This document shows positions 26,315 to 35,088 of a stretch of DNA of 64,000 nucleotides, one piece after another (positions within the stretch are counted from its first letter, which is position 1; each line of letters starts with the position of its first letter). Both the position numbers and the translations under genes were made by a program. Origin of the DNA: Oceanihabitans sp. 2_MG-2023 (lineage in GTDB: Bacteria; Bacteroidota; Bacteroidia; Flavobacteriales; Flavobacteriaceae); assembly GCF_030547245.1 (NCBI RefSeq), contig NZ_JAUOQT010000009.1, forward strand, positions 25,374 to 89,373, read 5' to 3'. The notes below the pieces were generated by a model. That model was not told the origin of the DNA. It did not search any database and saw only the letters and a program-made list of their open reading frames with translations.

Positions 26315-27982
26315 TTATTCTTTAAGCACAAACTCTAAAGGAATTCCTGTAGCACCATTAGGGAAACTAGTTCCTAAAAGAGCAGAAATTGTAGGAGCAA
26401 TATCTGTAATTACCGTCTTTTGATAAGTACTTCCTTTTGTTATTCCTTTACCATAGAATAAAAGTGGCACATGTGTATCGTAATTTAAACCAGAACCGTG
26501 AGTAGAACCTGTTTTGCTATAAGATATAACCGCAGGATCTAAAACTGCTAAAATATCTCCAGAACGTTTTTGGTTAAATCCATTTTGTAATAGTTCTTCA
26601 ATTCCGCTAGTAAAATCTGTAGTTTGCATAGTAGTCGCAGAATATACTTTATCTATATTTTTATATGTGATAAGCTCATTTACTATTGCTTCTTGCACAT
26701 CTTCTAAATTTAAGCCCAATAAAGCGATACGCTCTCTATTTAAAAATATTTGATTATTACTTCCGTTTTCTAATAAATCACTAGCTCCAAATCTTTTAGA
26801 TATAAAGCTACTTAACTTGCTTTTAAAATCTTTAGAATCAAAATAACCAGAAGGTATGTTTACACTTTGTAAATACGACGGTACATCTACTGCACCATGA
26901 TCTGATGTTAGAAATAAAGTATATTCGCCTTTTCCAACTTTAGCATCTAGAGCATTAATAATACGCTCGATATCTTTATCTAATCGTAAGTATGTATCTT
27001 GTATTTCTTTAGAGTTCACTCCAAAATTATGTCCAACATAATCTGTACTAGAAAAACTCACTGCCAAAACATCTGTAATATTATCTTGCCCTAACTGCTC
27101 TCCATCTATTGCAGCAATAGCAAAATCGGCAGTTAAAGCATTTCCATAAGCAGTAGCCTTTAAAATATCAAATCCGTTATTTTCTTTACTTAATGCTTTT
27201 AAGTCATAAGGAAATGTTGCAGATTCTTTACCCTTAAAACCACCTTCAAAAGTATTTAAATCTGTGCCACTTTCAGTATATGTATTAATATCATGTAATG
27301 TACTCCATGGTTTTAAGTAAGATGCTGCAGCATCTGAAGCATTGAAATCAATAACCCAATTCGGCAAATCATTTCTATAATATGTACTTGTAATCCAGTT
27401 ACCTTCCTCTTTTCCATGAAACCAATATGCTGCATTTGCAGTATGGCCTGCAGGTAAAATTGCGCCTCTATCTTTTACAGAAATACCTATCGTTTTTCCA
27501 CGCATTTGCGTAAACAATCTATTTTCATCTGCAAAGGTTGTTGTTTTCATTCTACGTGGTGACATTTGACCAGAAGTTGCCGTTGTACCAACAGAGTTCT
27601 CTGTATCATCTCCTGCACAATAGACCGATTTTTTAATCTCTTTATCATACCAATTATTAGCAATAATACCGTGGTTTTTTGGAGTTGTTCCAGTATATAT
27701 AGAAGTATGCCCTGGACCTGTATATGTTGGTATATAATTGTAATGATTATTTTTACAATTAAATCCATCGTTCATTAATTTTTTAAAGCCACCTTCTCCA
27801 AACTTGTTATAAAAACGGGTTAAATAATCGTATCGCATTTGATCGACAACAATACCAACAACTAATTTTGGTCTTGCGTTTAACTCTATTTTAGCTTCTA
27901 GATTAGTTTGTGTAGTGTAGTTCGTTTGCGCTTTACATCCAAAAAATAAAGAGAAGGCAAAAATGTATAATAAAGGTTTCAT
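26315..27982 (-). CDS. PafA-like alkaline phosphatase, lipoprotein
   Basis: PafA is the zinc alkaline phosphatase of Bacteroidota that releases phosphate from organic esters in the periplasm or at the surface. A lipoprotein signal ends in SLFFGC. VGIVVDQMRYDYLTRF near 42-57 supplies the first metal Asp, and the Thr nucleophile lies in the GPGHTSIYTG motif near 89-98. STDYVGHNFG near 309-318 and LTSDHGAVDVP near 357-367 are metal-site segments; GSTHGSGLNYDTHVPLLF near 489 holds the last His. The 555 residues are full length. A TATTTTTG -7 box lies at 28008-28015. Confidence 0.93.
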   Translation of the reverse strand: MKPLLYIFAFSLFFGCKAQTNYTTQTNLEAKIELNARPKLVVGIVVDQMRYDYLTRFYNKFGEGGFKKLMNDGFNCKNNHYNYIPTYTGPGHTSIYTGTTPKNHGIIANNWYDKEIKKSVYCAGDDTENSVGTTATSGQMSPRRMKTTTFADENRLFTQMRGKTIGISVKDRGAILPAGHTANAAYWFHGKEEGNWITSTYYRNDLPNWVIDFNASDAAASYLKPWSTLHDINTYTESGTDLNTFEGGFKGKESATFPYDLKALSKENNGFDILKATAYGNALTADFAIAAIDGEQLGQDNITDVLAVSFSSTDYVGHNFGVNSKEIQDTYLRLDKDIERIINALDAKVGKGEYTLFLTSDHGAVDVPSYLQSVNIPSGYFDSKDFKSKLSSFISKRFGASDLLENGSNNQIFLNRERIALLGLNLEDVQEAIVNELITYKNIDKVYSATTMQTTDFTSGIEELLQNGFNQKRSGDILAVLDPAVISYSKTGSTHGSGLNYDTHVPLLFYGKGITKGSTYQKTVITDIAPTISALLGTSFPNGATGIPLEFVLKE

Positions 27983-28104
27983 AATAGTATGATTAAATTT
28001 ATTTTTTCAAAAATACAGATTTATAGCTTTTAAATTTTCCTTTTTCAATTAATTTATCGTTAAATACGTCTTAGTTTTATACTTTAGCATTAACAAATTT
28101 GTTT

Positions 28105-28842
28105 ATGACATACCTTCATAATATAGGAGCTTACTTTATAATGATTAAAGACATGTTTCGCAAACCTACAAAATGGTCTGTAATGAAAACATTAATCTTT
28201 AAAGATATTGATGACCTCATCATGGGCTCCCTAGGTATTGTTGCCTTTATTTCCTTTTTTGTTGGTGGTGTAGTTACTATACAAACGGCATTAAATATTG
28301 ACAACCCTTTAATACCAAAATATTTGGTTGGTTTTGCCACCAGACAATCTATTATATTAGAGTTTGCTCCTACTTTTATTTCAATTATCATGGCTGGAAA
28401 GGTAGGATCATTTATCACATCAAGCATAGGTACTATGCGGGTTACCGAGCAAATCGATGCTTTAGAAGTTATGGGGATAAACGCAATTAACTATTTAGTT
28501 TTCCCTAAATTTATAGCACTTATGCTCTACCCTTTTGTAATATCTATTGCCATGTTTTTAGGTATTGTTGGTGGAATGGCTGCGTGTTTTTTTGGAGGTT
28601 ATAGTTCTATAGATGATTATATTATTGGTATTCAAACCGATTTTATTCCATTTCATATAGCATATGCGTTCATTAAAACTTTTGCATTTGCATTCTTACT
28701 AGCAACCATACCTTCTTTTCATGGATTTTTCATGAAAGGTGGAGCATTAGAAGTTGGTAAAGCAAGTACTACATCTTTTGTTTGGACAAGTGTGGTAATC
28801 ATTCTTTTAAATTATATATTAACTCAAATGTTGCTAAGCTAA
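28105..28842 (+). CDS. mlaE: MlaE-type ABC transporter permease
   Basis: MlaE/YrbE permeases pair with an MlaF ATPase to move phospholipids between the inner and outer membranes. The 245 residues contain about six membrane segments and the family motif LEVMGINAINYLVFPKF near 122-138, with GKVGSFITSSIGTMRVTEQIDA before it. I start at ATG 28105; the frame is open 6 bases upstream to a TTG. It overlaps the MlaF gene by one base. No MCE (MlaD), MlaB or MlaC gene follows in this window. Confidence 0.93.
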   Translation: MTYLHNIGAYFIMIKDMFRKPTKWSVMKTLIFKDIDDLIMGSLGIVAFISFFVGGVVTIQTALNIDNPLIPKYLVGFATRQSIILEFAPTFISIIMAGKVGSFITSSIGTMRVTEQIDALEVMGINAINYLVFPKFIALMLYPFVISIAMFLGIVGGMAACFFGGYSSIDDYIIGIQTDFIPFHIAYAFIKTFAFAFLLATIPSFHGFFMKGGALEVGKASTTSFVWTSVVIILLNYILTQMLLS

Positions 28843-29609
28843 TGATAGAGGTAAAAAATATACATAAGTCTTTTGGCGACGCTCATATTTTAAAAGGAAT
28901 TAGCACTACTTTTGAAAATGGAAAAACCAGTTTAGTTATTGGTCAAAGTGGTTCTGGTAAAACCGTTTTTTTAAAATGTTTATTAGGGCTTTTTGAAAAA
29001 GATGAAGGAACTATAACCTATGATGGTAATATATACTCCGAATTAACTAGTGATCAAAAACGAAATTTACGGAGTGAAATGGGTATGGTATTTCAAGGCT
29101 CTGCTTTATTTGATTCTATGACTATTGCTGAAAATGTCATGTTTCCTTTACGTATGTTTACCAAACAAAGTAAAAGCGAGATGCAGGATCGTGTAGATTT
29201 TGTTTTAAAACGTGTTAATCTTCCAGATGCACATAACAAAATGCCTAGTGAAGCTTCTGGTGGTATGCAAAAACGTGTTGCTATTGCAAGAGCGATAGTA
29301 AATAAACCAAAATATTTATTTTGCGATGAACCAAATTCTGGATTAGATCCTAAAACAGCAATTGTAATCGATAATTTAATTCAAGAAATTACAGACGAAT
29401 ATAATATAACAACCATTATTAATACACACGACATGAATTCTGTAATGGAAATTGGAGAAAAAATTGTGTTTTTAAAAGATGGCTTAAAAGCTTGGGAAGG
29501 CTCTAAAGAAAACATTTTTATTACAGATAATAAAGTTGTAACAGACTTTGTTTACTCTTCTGAACTGTTTAAAAAAGTACGCAAAATGTACTTGAAAGAG
29601 CATCAGTAA
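28842..29609 (+). CDS. mlaF: MlaF-type ABC transporter ATP-binding protein
   Basis: The ATPase partner of MlaE. Walker A GQSGSGKT near 36-43, Q-loop FQG near 82, ABC signature ASGGMQKR (family form SGGM) near 138, Walker B YLFCDEPNSGLD near 157 and the switch His in INTHDMNS near 192. The 255 residues begin at the ATG at 28842, whose A is the last base of the mlaE stop codon; the frame is open upstream into mlaE. The two genes are translationally coupled. Confidence 0.95.
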   Translation: MIEVKNIHKSFGDAHILKGISTTFENGKTSLVIGQSGSGKTVFLKCLLGLFEKDEGTITYDGNIYSELTSDQKRNLRSEMGMVFQGSALFDSMTIAENVMFPLRMFTKQSKSEMQDRVDFVLKRVNLPDAHNKMPSEASGGMQKRVAIARAIVNKPKYLFCDEPNSGLDPKTAIVIDNLIQEITDEYNITTIINTHDMNSVMEIGEKIVFLKDGLKAWEGSKENIFITDNKVVTDFVYSSELFKKVRKMYLKEHQ

Positions 29610-29661
29610 ACAACTTTAACAAAAGCGCATGCTCCATATGGGAGCATACATTATTGCCTTG

Positions 29662-31143
29662 TTATTGTACAACTAGCGTATCCAGTTTCAACTTTAATTT
29701 CAACCAGCTTTCTAATTTCTTTTTGTCTTTTACTCTACGTTCTGGAGTAGTAAGTGAATCGTTCCATTTTACTGTAAAAACAGCAACCGTATCTAGCTTC
29801 GAAAAGTTAGAATGTATCACATTTGCATAGGAGAATTGCTCTACATTTTCATAATTAATTTTCACTTCAAGGCTTAATTCTTCAAAAGGAATGAAATCTT
29901 TTTCAAACTTAGAAAGCCTTCTCACTTTGTCTTCTAAATAGGCGATTTTTTGTTGTTGCGACATCAAATCTAGAGAATCACGTGTTCGCAATTCCTCCAT
30001 ATATTCCAGATTATTTACAATTCTATTCTTGACTTGATTCACCTGTAATTTGGCATCTTTTAATGCAGTATAATTATTAAAACGCTGTTGCAAAACGGCA
30101 ACGGTCGCTTCTGGAATTTCATCTGCACCAAAAGTAGTTAATTCTATGGTAGATATATCGGTAGGATTATAAACAATAGCAGCATTCTTTTTTATATAAC
30201 TTGCATTAGGTAATGCTTCTAATTCATGAGAAATAAATCGTTTTGCATCGTTGTTAAAATTACTTTCACGTAATACATTTAAGAAAGTAAGTACAGCTGG
30301 AATCATGACTAAAATAGCAACAAAAGACGCTAGTCTTGAAATACGTTTACGTTTTGCCGAATTAGCATATTTAAGCATAGGAAAACGAAGTACTTTAAGC
30401 ACTAAAAATGTTGCTAGAGCAATAAAAATAGTATTTATAATAAACAAATACATTGCTCCTGATGCAAACTTTAAACCTACCGAAAGATCATCATTTAAAG
30501 CATAAGCTAATCCATAACCAACCGTACATAATGGTGGCATTAATGCTGTAGCAATTGCTACTCCAAAAATTACCGAAGCAATAGTACCTCTTTTTGTTCG
30601 TGCAATAATTAATGCTAAACCACCAAAAAATGCAATCAAAACATCGCGAATATCAGGCTTTGTTCTGGCTAATAATTCGGAGGATTGTTCTTGTAAAGGA
30701 AAAAATTTAAAGAATAAAAAAGCGGTAAGTACACTTAGCAAAATCATGACACCAAAATTGATTAACGATTTTTTTAAGGTATCAATATCATTAATAGCCA
30801 CCGAAAGTCCAATTCCAAGAATTGGTCCCATTAATGGCGAAATTAACATGGCTCCAATTACAACCGCTGTAGAATTTGCATTTAAACCTACAGATGCTAC
30901 AAAAATAGAGCAAATTAAAATCCATGCAGTTGCACCTTTAAAAGGAATATCTCCTTTTATAGCCTCTATAGTTGCGTCTCTATCGGTATCTTCTCTAAAA
31001 TCTAAGAGTTCGCTAAAAAAATGTTTTATACTTTGCAATAATCCTTTTGCTCCCTCTTGTACTGCTTTTTTAGATTGCTTTACAGCTTCATCTTTAGCAG
31101 TATTTTCTTCCTCAGAAAAATTAAATTTATTTTCTTCACTCAT
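29662..31143 (-). CDS. DUF389 / TIGR00341 membrane protein
   Basis: A 493-residue membrane protein whose hydrophobic core (about 70-295, six or seven segments) has GANSTAVVIGAMLISPLMGP, then GGLALIIARTKRGTIASVIFGVAIATALMPPLCT; these are the signature of DUF389. The C-terminal 190 residues are soluble and partly coiled-coil (NRIVNNLEYMEELRTRDS). Function unknown; ion transport or stress roles have been suggested for the family. It lies 50 bases downstream of the mannose-1-phosphate guanylyltransferase gene on the same strand. Confidence 0.88.
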   Translation of the reverse strand: MSEENKFNFSEEENTAKDEAVKQSKKAVQEGAKGLLQSIKHFFSELLDFREDTDRDATIEAIKGDIPFKGATAWILICSIFVASVGLNANSTAVVIGAMLISPLMGPILGIGLSVAINDIDTLKKSLINFGVMILLSVLTAFLFFKFFPLQEQSSELLARTKPDIRDVLIAFFGGLALIIARTKRGTIASVIFGVAIATALMPPLCTVGYGLAYALNDDLSVGLKFASGAMYLFIINTIFIALATFLVLKVLRFPMLKYANSAKRKRISRLASFVAILVMIPAVLTFLNVLRESNFNNDAKRFISHELEALPNASYIKKNAAIVYNPTDISTIELTTFGADEIPEATVAVLQQRFNNYTALKDAKLQVNQVKNRIVNNLEYMEELRTRDSLDLMSQQQKIAYLEDKVRRLSKFEKDFIPFEELSLEVKINYENVEQFSYANVIHSNFSKLDTVAVFTVKWNDSLTTPERRVKDKKKLESWLKLKLKLDTLVVQ

Positions 31144-31193
31144 AGTTAATCATGCATAATCCTTAGATCTTGTTAAAATAACAAAAAATCATT

Positions 31194-32273
31194 TTATTCA
31201 TATTGTTCGCCAAAAGTATTTTTCACATTTTGAAGTACTTTTTTAATATCCTGCTCTTTTGCCTTTGGAAAGATAAGTAATACTTCGTCTTTATCTACAA
31301 TAATATAATCTTCTAATCCATCAACTACTACTACTTTACCTTTTTTGGAACGTATCATATTACCCGAAGCATCATGGGTTAATGTTTTAGCATTAACAAC
31401 AGCATTATTGTTTTGATCCTTATCTAATTTATCATATAAACTCCCCCAGGTTCCAAGATCATTCCAATCGAATTCTGCAGGTAATACATATACATTTTTA
31501 GATTTTTCCATGATGGCATAATCTACAGATATGTTTTCTGCCTTTGGATAATTTTCTAAAATAAAATCATCTTCAAATTCTGTATTATAAACAGCAGTTC
31601 CTTGCGAAAATAAAGCAAATAATTCTGGTTGATTATTTTTAAAAGCTTGTACGACACTTTTTACACTCCACATAAAAATCCCTGCATTCCATAAAAAATT
31701 CCCTTGTGCGATAAACTCTTTCGCTGTTTCGTAATTTGGCTTTTCTCTAAACTGGTTTACATTTTTTATTGCTGTACTAGTTTTTTTATCAAATTCAATA
31801 TAACCAAAACCAGTATTAGGAAATGTTGGTTTAATCCCAAGTGTCATTAGCGCATCGTTGTCTGCACAAAAATTAAAAGCTTGTTGCACATTTTGTGTAA
31901 ATGTATTTTCGTCTTCTATCCAATGATCACTTGGTGCAACTATCATAACTGCATCTTCATTTTCTTTCTGAATTTTTAAGGATGCATATAAAATACAAGG
32001 AGCTGTATTTCGCATAGCAGGTTCTAATACTACTTGACGTTTGGTTACTTGAGGCAATTGTTCGAAAACCAAATCGTTATATTTTTCATTCGTTAGAATG
32101 AATATATTTTCTTGCGGAATTATTTTTGCTAAACGATTAAATGTTTTTTGAATAAGCGTTTCTCCTGTTCCCAACATATCGTGAAACTGCTTTGGAAACT
32201 CTTTTGTACTTATTGGCCAAAACCTTGATCCTACTCCTCCAGCCATTAATATGGCATAATTATTTTTGTTCAT
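31194..32273 (-). CDS. manC: Mannose-1-phosphate guanylyltransferase (GDP-mannose pyrophosphorylase)
   Basis: The enzyme makes GDP-mannose from GTP and mannose-1-phosphate for surface polysaccharides and glycans. The nucleotidyltransferase start AILMAGGVGSRFWP (residues 6-19), KEFPKQFHDM, VAPSDHWI near 110 and GNFLWNAGIFMW near 195 are typical. The C-terminal LbH/ManC extension is absent; 359 residues. I start at the ATG at 32273; an ATG 9 bases upstream (32282) is equally open and would overlap the SprT-like gene by 8 bases. It is the second gene of an operon with it. Confidence 0.93.
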   Translation of the reverse strand: MNKNNYAILMAGGVGSRFWPISTKEFPKQFHDMLGTGETLIQKTFNRLAKIIPQENIFILTNEKYNDLVFEQLPQVTKRQVVLEPAMRNTAPCILYASLKIQKENEDAVMIVAPSDHWIEDENTFTQNVQQAFNFCADNDALMTLGIKPTFPNTGFGYIEFDKKTSTAIKNVNQFREKPNYETAKEFIAQGNFLWNAGIFMWSVKSVVQAFKNNQPELFALFSQGTAVYNTEFEDDFILENYPKAENISVDYAIMEKSKNVYVLPAEFDWNDLGTWGSLYDKLDKDQNNNAVVNAKTLTHDASGNMIRSKKGKVVVVDGLEDYIIVDKDEVLLIFPKAKEQDIKKVLQNVKNTFGEQYE

Positions 32274-32274
32274 C

Positions 32275-32874
32275 TTACTCATTTAATATTTCTACTTCTG
32301 CATTGGGATTGAAAAGATACATTTTTCCTGTAGTAACTTCTATACACTCAATACGTTTAACTCGTTTTTGTCCTTTAACAAATACTCTACCATTGTAAAG
32401 TTTAAAAGATTTACCCAAAGGTACTTGAAAAACATAGTCTTTATTATTTGGTTCGTCGAACTGCTTTAAAGCTAAGGCCAATTGCGTGTCTGTGTCGCTA
32501 GAAGCTTTTGGGTTTTTAAAATGTTTTGCCAATAATGGTAATAATTGCATTGGAAATACATCTGGATTTAAAACAGGAAGCATTAAATGCTGAAATGTTT
32601 GTTTCCATTCTTTACCATGCGGTTTTATAAGGTTTCCATATTTCTGAAAGGCTTCTAAGTGTGCAATTTCATGAATTAACGTTATTAAAAACCGATATTT
32701 ATTAAGATTCGCATTTATGGATATTTGGTGTTTATTATTTGGAAGTTTTCTATAATCTCCATGTCTCGTTTTTCGCTCCTTTTTAACTTTTACCACCAAA
32801 TTATCATGTTTTAATAAGTTTAAAACATGAGGAATAGCTTGCTCTGGAATATAGTTGTTTAGCGTATTTTGCAT
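32275..32874 (-). CDS. SprT-like zinc metallopeptidase
   Basis: SprT/Spartan-like proteins have an HExxH zinc site, here HEIAHLEAFQKYG near residues 68-80. A third His, HGKEWKQTFQHLM, lies near 87-99. A zinc-ribbon or beta domain of the usual length completes 199 residues (YNGRVFVKGQKRVKRIECIE). Eukaryotic Spartan clears DNA-protein crosslinks; the bacterial role is not known. It begins an operon with manC, and its ATG faces a divergent gene. Confidence 0.88.
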   Translation of the reverse strand: MQNTLNNYIPEQAIPHVLNLLKHDNLVVKVKKERKTRHGDYRKLPNNKHQISINANLNKYRFLITLIHEIAHLEAFQKYGNLIKPHGKEWKQTFQHLMLPVLNPDVFPMQLLPLLAKHFKNPKASSDTDTQLALALKQFDEPNNKDYVFQVPLGKSFKLYNGRVFVKGQKRVKRIECIEVTTGKMYLFNPNAEVEILNE

Positions 32875-33003
32875 GATGGCTAAAATAGTTTATCTATTGG
32901 ACTTAGTAAAAGAAAACTGCAAACTTCGTTTCACTTTACCGATAATACATGCGCATGGAATTCTTTTAGACTTTGTGGTAATGAATAATATTTTAAATAT
33001 AAC

Positions 33004-33017
33004 CTCTTAGCTAAGAG
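33004..33017. promoter_or_regulatory. 14-bp perfect palindrome upstream of the small gene at 33053
   Basis: CTCTTAGCTAAGAG is perfectly palindromic. Seven bases further right begins TTATATTGCA, a possible -7 box (TATATTG). The palindrome would lie upstream of this box, where an activator or repressor could bind. Binding is inference. Confidence 0.35.
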
Positions 33018-33052
33018 AACTCTAGTTATATTGCATAAAATAAAGCCTAATT

Positions 33053-33277
33053 ATGAAATTAAACTTATTGTCTTGTGATGCTATAAGGCCAGATAAAAGA
33101 GCAATAGCCAAATGTATAACTGAGATTTCATTAAATATTGGCGAATCTTTAGCTAACGAACTAACAAGTATCTTATTAGAAGGAGATGCAGTAGATATTG
33201 AAGTTACAGATAAAAATTCTGGTTCTGCTTTACGAGCACTACGAAAATTGAGTATAGACTACGAAATTATAGAATAA
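33053..33277 (+). CDS. Small protein, possibly L7/L12 C-terminal-domain-like
   Basis: A 74-residue protein that I cannot name. The pattern RAIAKCITEISLNIGESLANEL, then a short variable stretch, then SGSALRALRKLSIDYEI resembles the C-terminal domain of ribosomal protein L7/L12 (helix-strand-helix-helix-strand, with I-K-x-I-x-E and EAKxLV positions). The similarity is by eye and weak. The gene stands alone between the SprT-like gene (divergent) and the SDR gene (convergent). Confidence 0.55.
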   Translation: MKLNLLSCDAIRPDKRAIAKCITEISLNIGESLANELTSILLEGDAVDIEVTDKNSGSALRALRKLSIDYEIIE

Positions 33278-33316
33278 ACAAAATGCCTTCTACCTCCTTC
33301 TATGGTTCCTTAAAAA

Positions 33317-34000
33317 TCAAGGTGTAGAATTGGAAACCTGTAACATTTTACCATTAAACAATTTATTACCAGTTAGTGCAAAATCATGAATATATGTTGC
33401 CATTTGCTTTGCAGTTGTAGGTGCATCGTAATCCGGAAAGGCTTCTTTTAACATTTCGGTTTGTACTGCTCCTAAAGCTAACACATTAAATTGTGGTCCG
33501 GTTTCTTTATGTTCTTCTGCTAATAATTCGGTTAAAGTAATTACTGCTCCTTTACTAGAACTATAGGCTGCTAGTCCAGGAAATTTTATGCTGCCTTGCA
33601 CACCACCCATAGAACTAATAGTGACAACATGACTATCTTTTTTCATAAACGGTAATGTAATTCTAGACATTTCTGCTACACCAAAGACATTGGTTTTATA
33701 AACATATTCAAAATCTTCCATGGTCGTTTCGGCAAAAGGTTTATTTAATAAGGTGCCTGCATTATTAATTAAAATGTCTACTTGTTTCCATTCGGTTTTA
33801 ATGAAAGTTTCCACTTTCTTATAGTCTTCTGCTTTACATAAATCGAAAGCCATTGAGTTTATATTATCAAAATGTAGATTATTAATTGGTTGCGCATTTC
33901 TAGATAATGCTAATACATTATGTCCTTGATTTGCAAAAAGGTGAACCAGTTCGAAACCTATCCCTCTGCTTGTTCCTGTAATTATTATATTTTTACTCAT
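33317..34000 (-). CDS. Short-chain dehydrogenase/reductase (SDR)
   Basis: A 227-residue Rossmann-fold oxidoreductase. TGTSRGIGFELVH (8-20) is the TGxxxGxG cofactor motif, NNAG near 79-82, S of ISSMGG near 132 and YSSSKGA near 147-153 (catalytic Tyr and Lys) complete the set. Arg in position after TGTS and no acidic residue in the next strand favour NADPH. The substrate is unknown. Its start overlaps the end of the M28 peptidase gene by 8 bases. Confidence 0.9.
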   Translation of the reverse strand: MSKNIIITGTSRGIGFELVHLFANQGHNVLALSRNAQPINNLHFDNINSMAFDLCKAEDYKKVETFIKTEWKQVDILINNAGTLLNKPFAETTMEDFEYVYKTNVFGVAEMSRITLPFMKKDSHVVTISSMGGVQGSIKFPGLAAYSSSKGAVITLTELLAEEHKETGPQFNVLALGAVQTEMLKEAFPDYDAPTTAKQMATYIHDFALTGNKLFNGKMLQVSNSTP

Positions 34001-34967
34001 CTTTTAGTATAACTTCTTTAGTTGGTGCATTCATCATTCCTTCAAAAGCTGGAATCATTTTATTAATAAAACTAGTCATATGCTCGTAATCCATTTTATC
34101 TGCTTCATCATCGACGTGGTGGTAATATTCAAAATTTGTAAAATCGAATGTTGAAATTGCATGTGCAGGAATATTAAATTCACTAAAAAATGGAAAATTA
34201 TCGGATCTCATGAATAAATTAAACTCTTTTGCTTTAGGAAAAAAACCAACTACTTCCTCTCCTGCATATCTATTTAAGGTTTCTGCAAAATTAGATCTTT
34301 CAAAACCACTCATGTATGCCATGGATTGATCTGCGGCTCTTGGTACACCAATCATTTCAAAATTAATCATTGTATAGGCATTTAATTTCTCTTTTTTTAG
34401 TCTTTTCGCTAAGTGAGTTGATCCTTTTAAACCTAATTCTTCTGCAGCATAAAGCGTCACAAGAATACTTCGCTTATTGGTTTTTGTTTTTGCAAAATAA
34501 GCTGCAAGTTCCATGGCAGCGATTGTTCCTGAAGCATCATCGTTAGCTCCATTAGCAATAGAATCACCGTTCACTTCTTTTGCGAAACCTATATGATCAT
34601 AATGACCACCTAAAAGGATAAATTCGCTTTTTAATTTTGGGTCATTTCCTTCTACAACACCAACGATATTAAATCCTTTAATGATATTAGGATCTGTTGA
34701 TTTATCAGAACTACTTTTAGATTCTATCTCAAAATTATCTCGATAGGTCTCAAAATAAGGTTTAATGTTATTCTTTTTTAAGAAATCTTCAATATACACA
34801 GCAGCTTTTTCTATACCAATACTACCTGTTGCTCTACCTTCTAGTGCATCTGAAGCCAAATACTCCATACTTTCTTGAATCGACTTTACAGAAGGCCCTG
34901 TGCTTTTGTTTGTAGTAACACAGCTTAAAACCGAAACCAAAATTAATAATGCTAATATTTTTTTCAT
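33993..34967 (-). CDS. M28 family metallopeptidase, lipoprotein
   Basis: A 324-residue aminopeptidase-like protein. The signal ends LILVSVLSCVTT, so it is a lipoprotein. A two-zinc site is seen: LLGGHYDHIG near 131-140 (first His), GANDDASGT near 152-160 (bridging Asp), AEELGLKGS near 187-195 (Glu pair), and HVDDEADKM near 288-296 (last His). It probably trims peptides in the periplasm or outside. It forms an operon with the SDR gene, overlapping it by 8 bases. Confidence 0.9.
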   Translation of the reverse strand: MKKILALLILVSVLSCVTTNKSTGPSVKSIQESMEYLASDALEGRATGSIGIEKAAVYIEDFLKKNNIKPYFETYRDNFEIESKSSSDKSTDPNIIKGFNIVGVVEGNDPKLKSEFILLGGHYDHIGFAKEVNGDSIANGANDDASGTIAAMELAAYFAKTKTNKRSILVTLYAAEELGLKGSTHLAKRLKKEKLNAYTMINFEMIGVPRAADQSMAYMSGFERSNFAETLNRYAGEEVVGFFPKAKEFNLFMRSDNFPFFSEFNIPAHAISTFDFTNFEYYHHVDDEADKMDYEHMTSFINKMIPAFEGMMNAPTKEVILKDE

Positions 34968-34991
34968 GAGATTGTTTTAGAGTTTAAAGAT

Positions 34992-35024
34992 AAAAAAAAC
35001 CTAACTCAAATAATTGAATTAGGC
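34992..35024 (-). terminator. Terminator of the pdhA-pdhC operon
   Basis: On the minus strand CCTAATTCAA pairs with TTGAGTTAGG (one mismatch, loop TTAT), followed by eight T. It lies about 65 bases after pdhC. Confidence 0.75.
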
Positions 35025-35040
35025 TTTTGTTTTATTGCAA

Positions 35041-35063
35041 CTCCTCGACTGCGCTCGGAATGC
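35041..35063. repeat. Relic of a short flavobacterial dispersed palindrome
   Basis: CTCCTCGACTGCGCTCGGAATG, GC-richer than its surroundings, has CGA-CTGCGC-TCG palindromic character. I recall sequences of this kind (CTCGACTGCGCTCGAG) as dispersed intergenic repeats in Flavobacteriaceae. There is one copy in the window. Confidence 0.4.
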
Positions 35064-35088
35064 CTTTATTTTAAATACAAATAATGTA

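Noticed and set aside
29629..29647. ATGCTCC/GGAGCAT hairpin after mlaF.
   Set aside because: The stem is good but no T-run follows on either strand; not called as a terminator.
32876..33010. A 44-codon open frame on the plus strand starting MAKIVYLLDL.
   Set aside because: It lies in the divergent promoter region of the SprT-like gene, has no family resemblance and ends inside the palindrome region; more likely chance.
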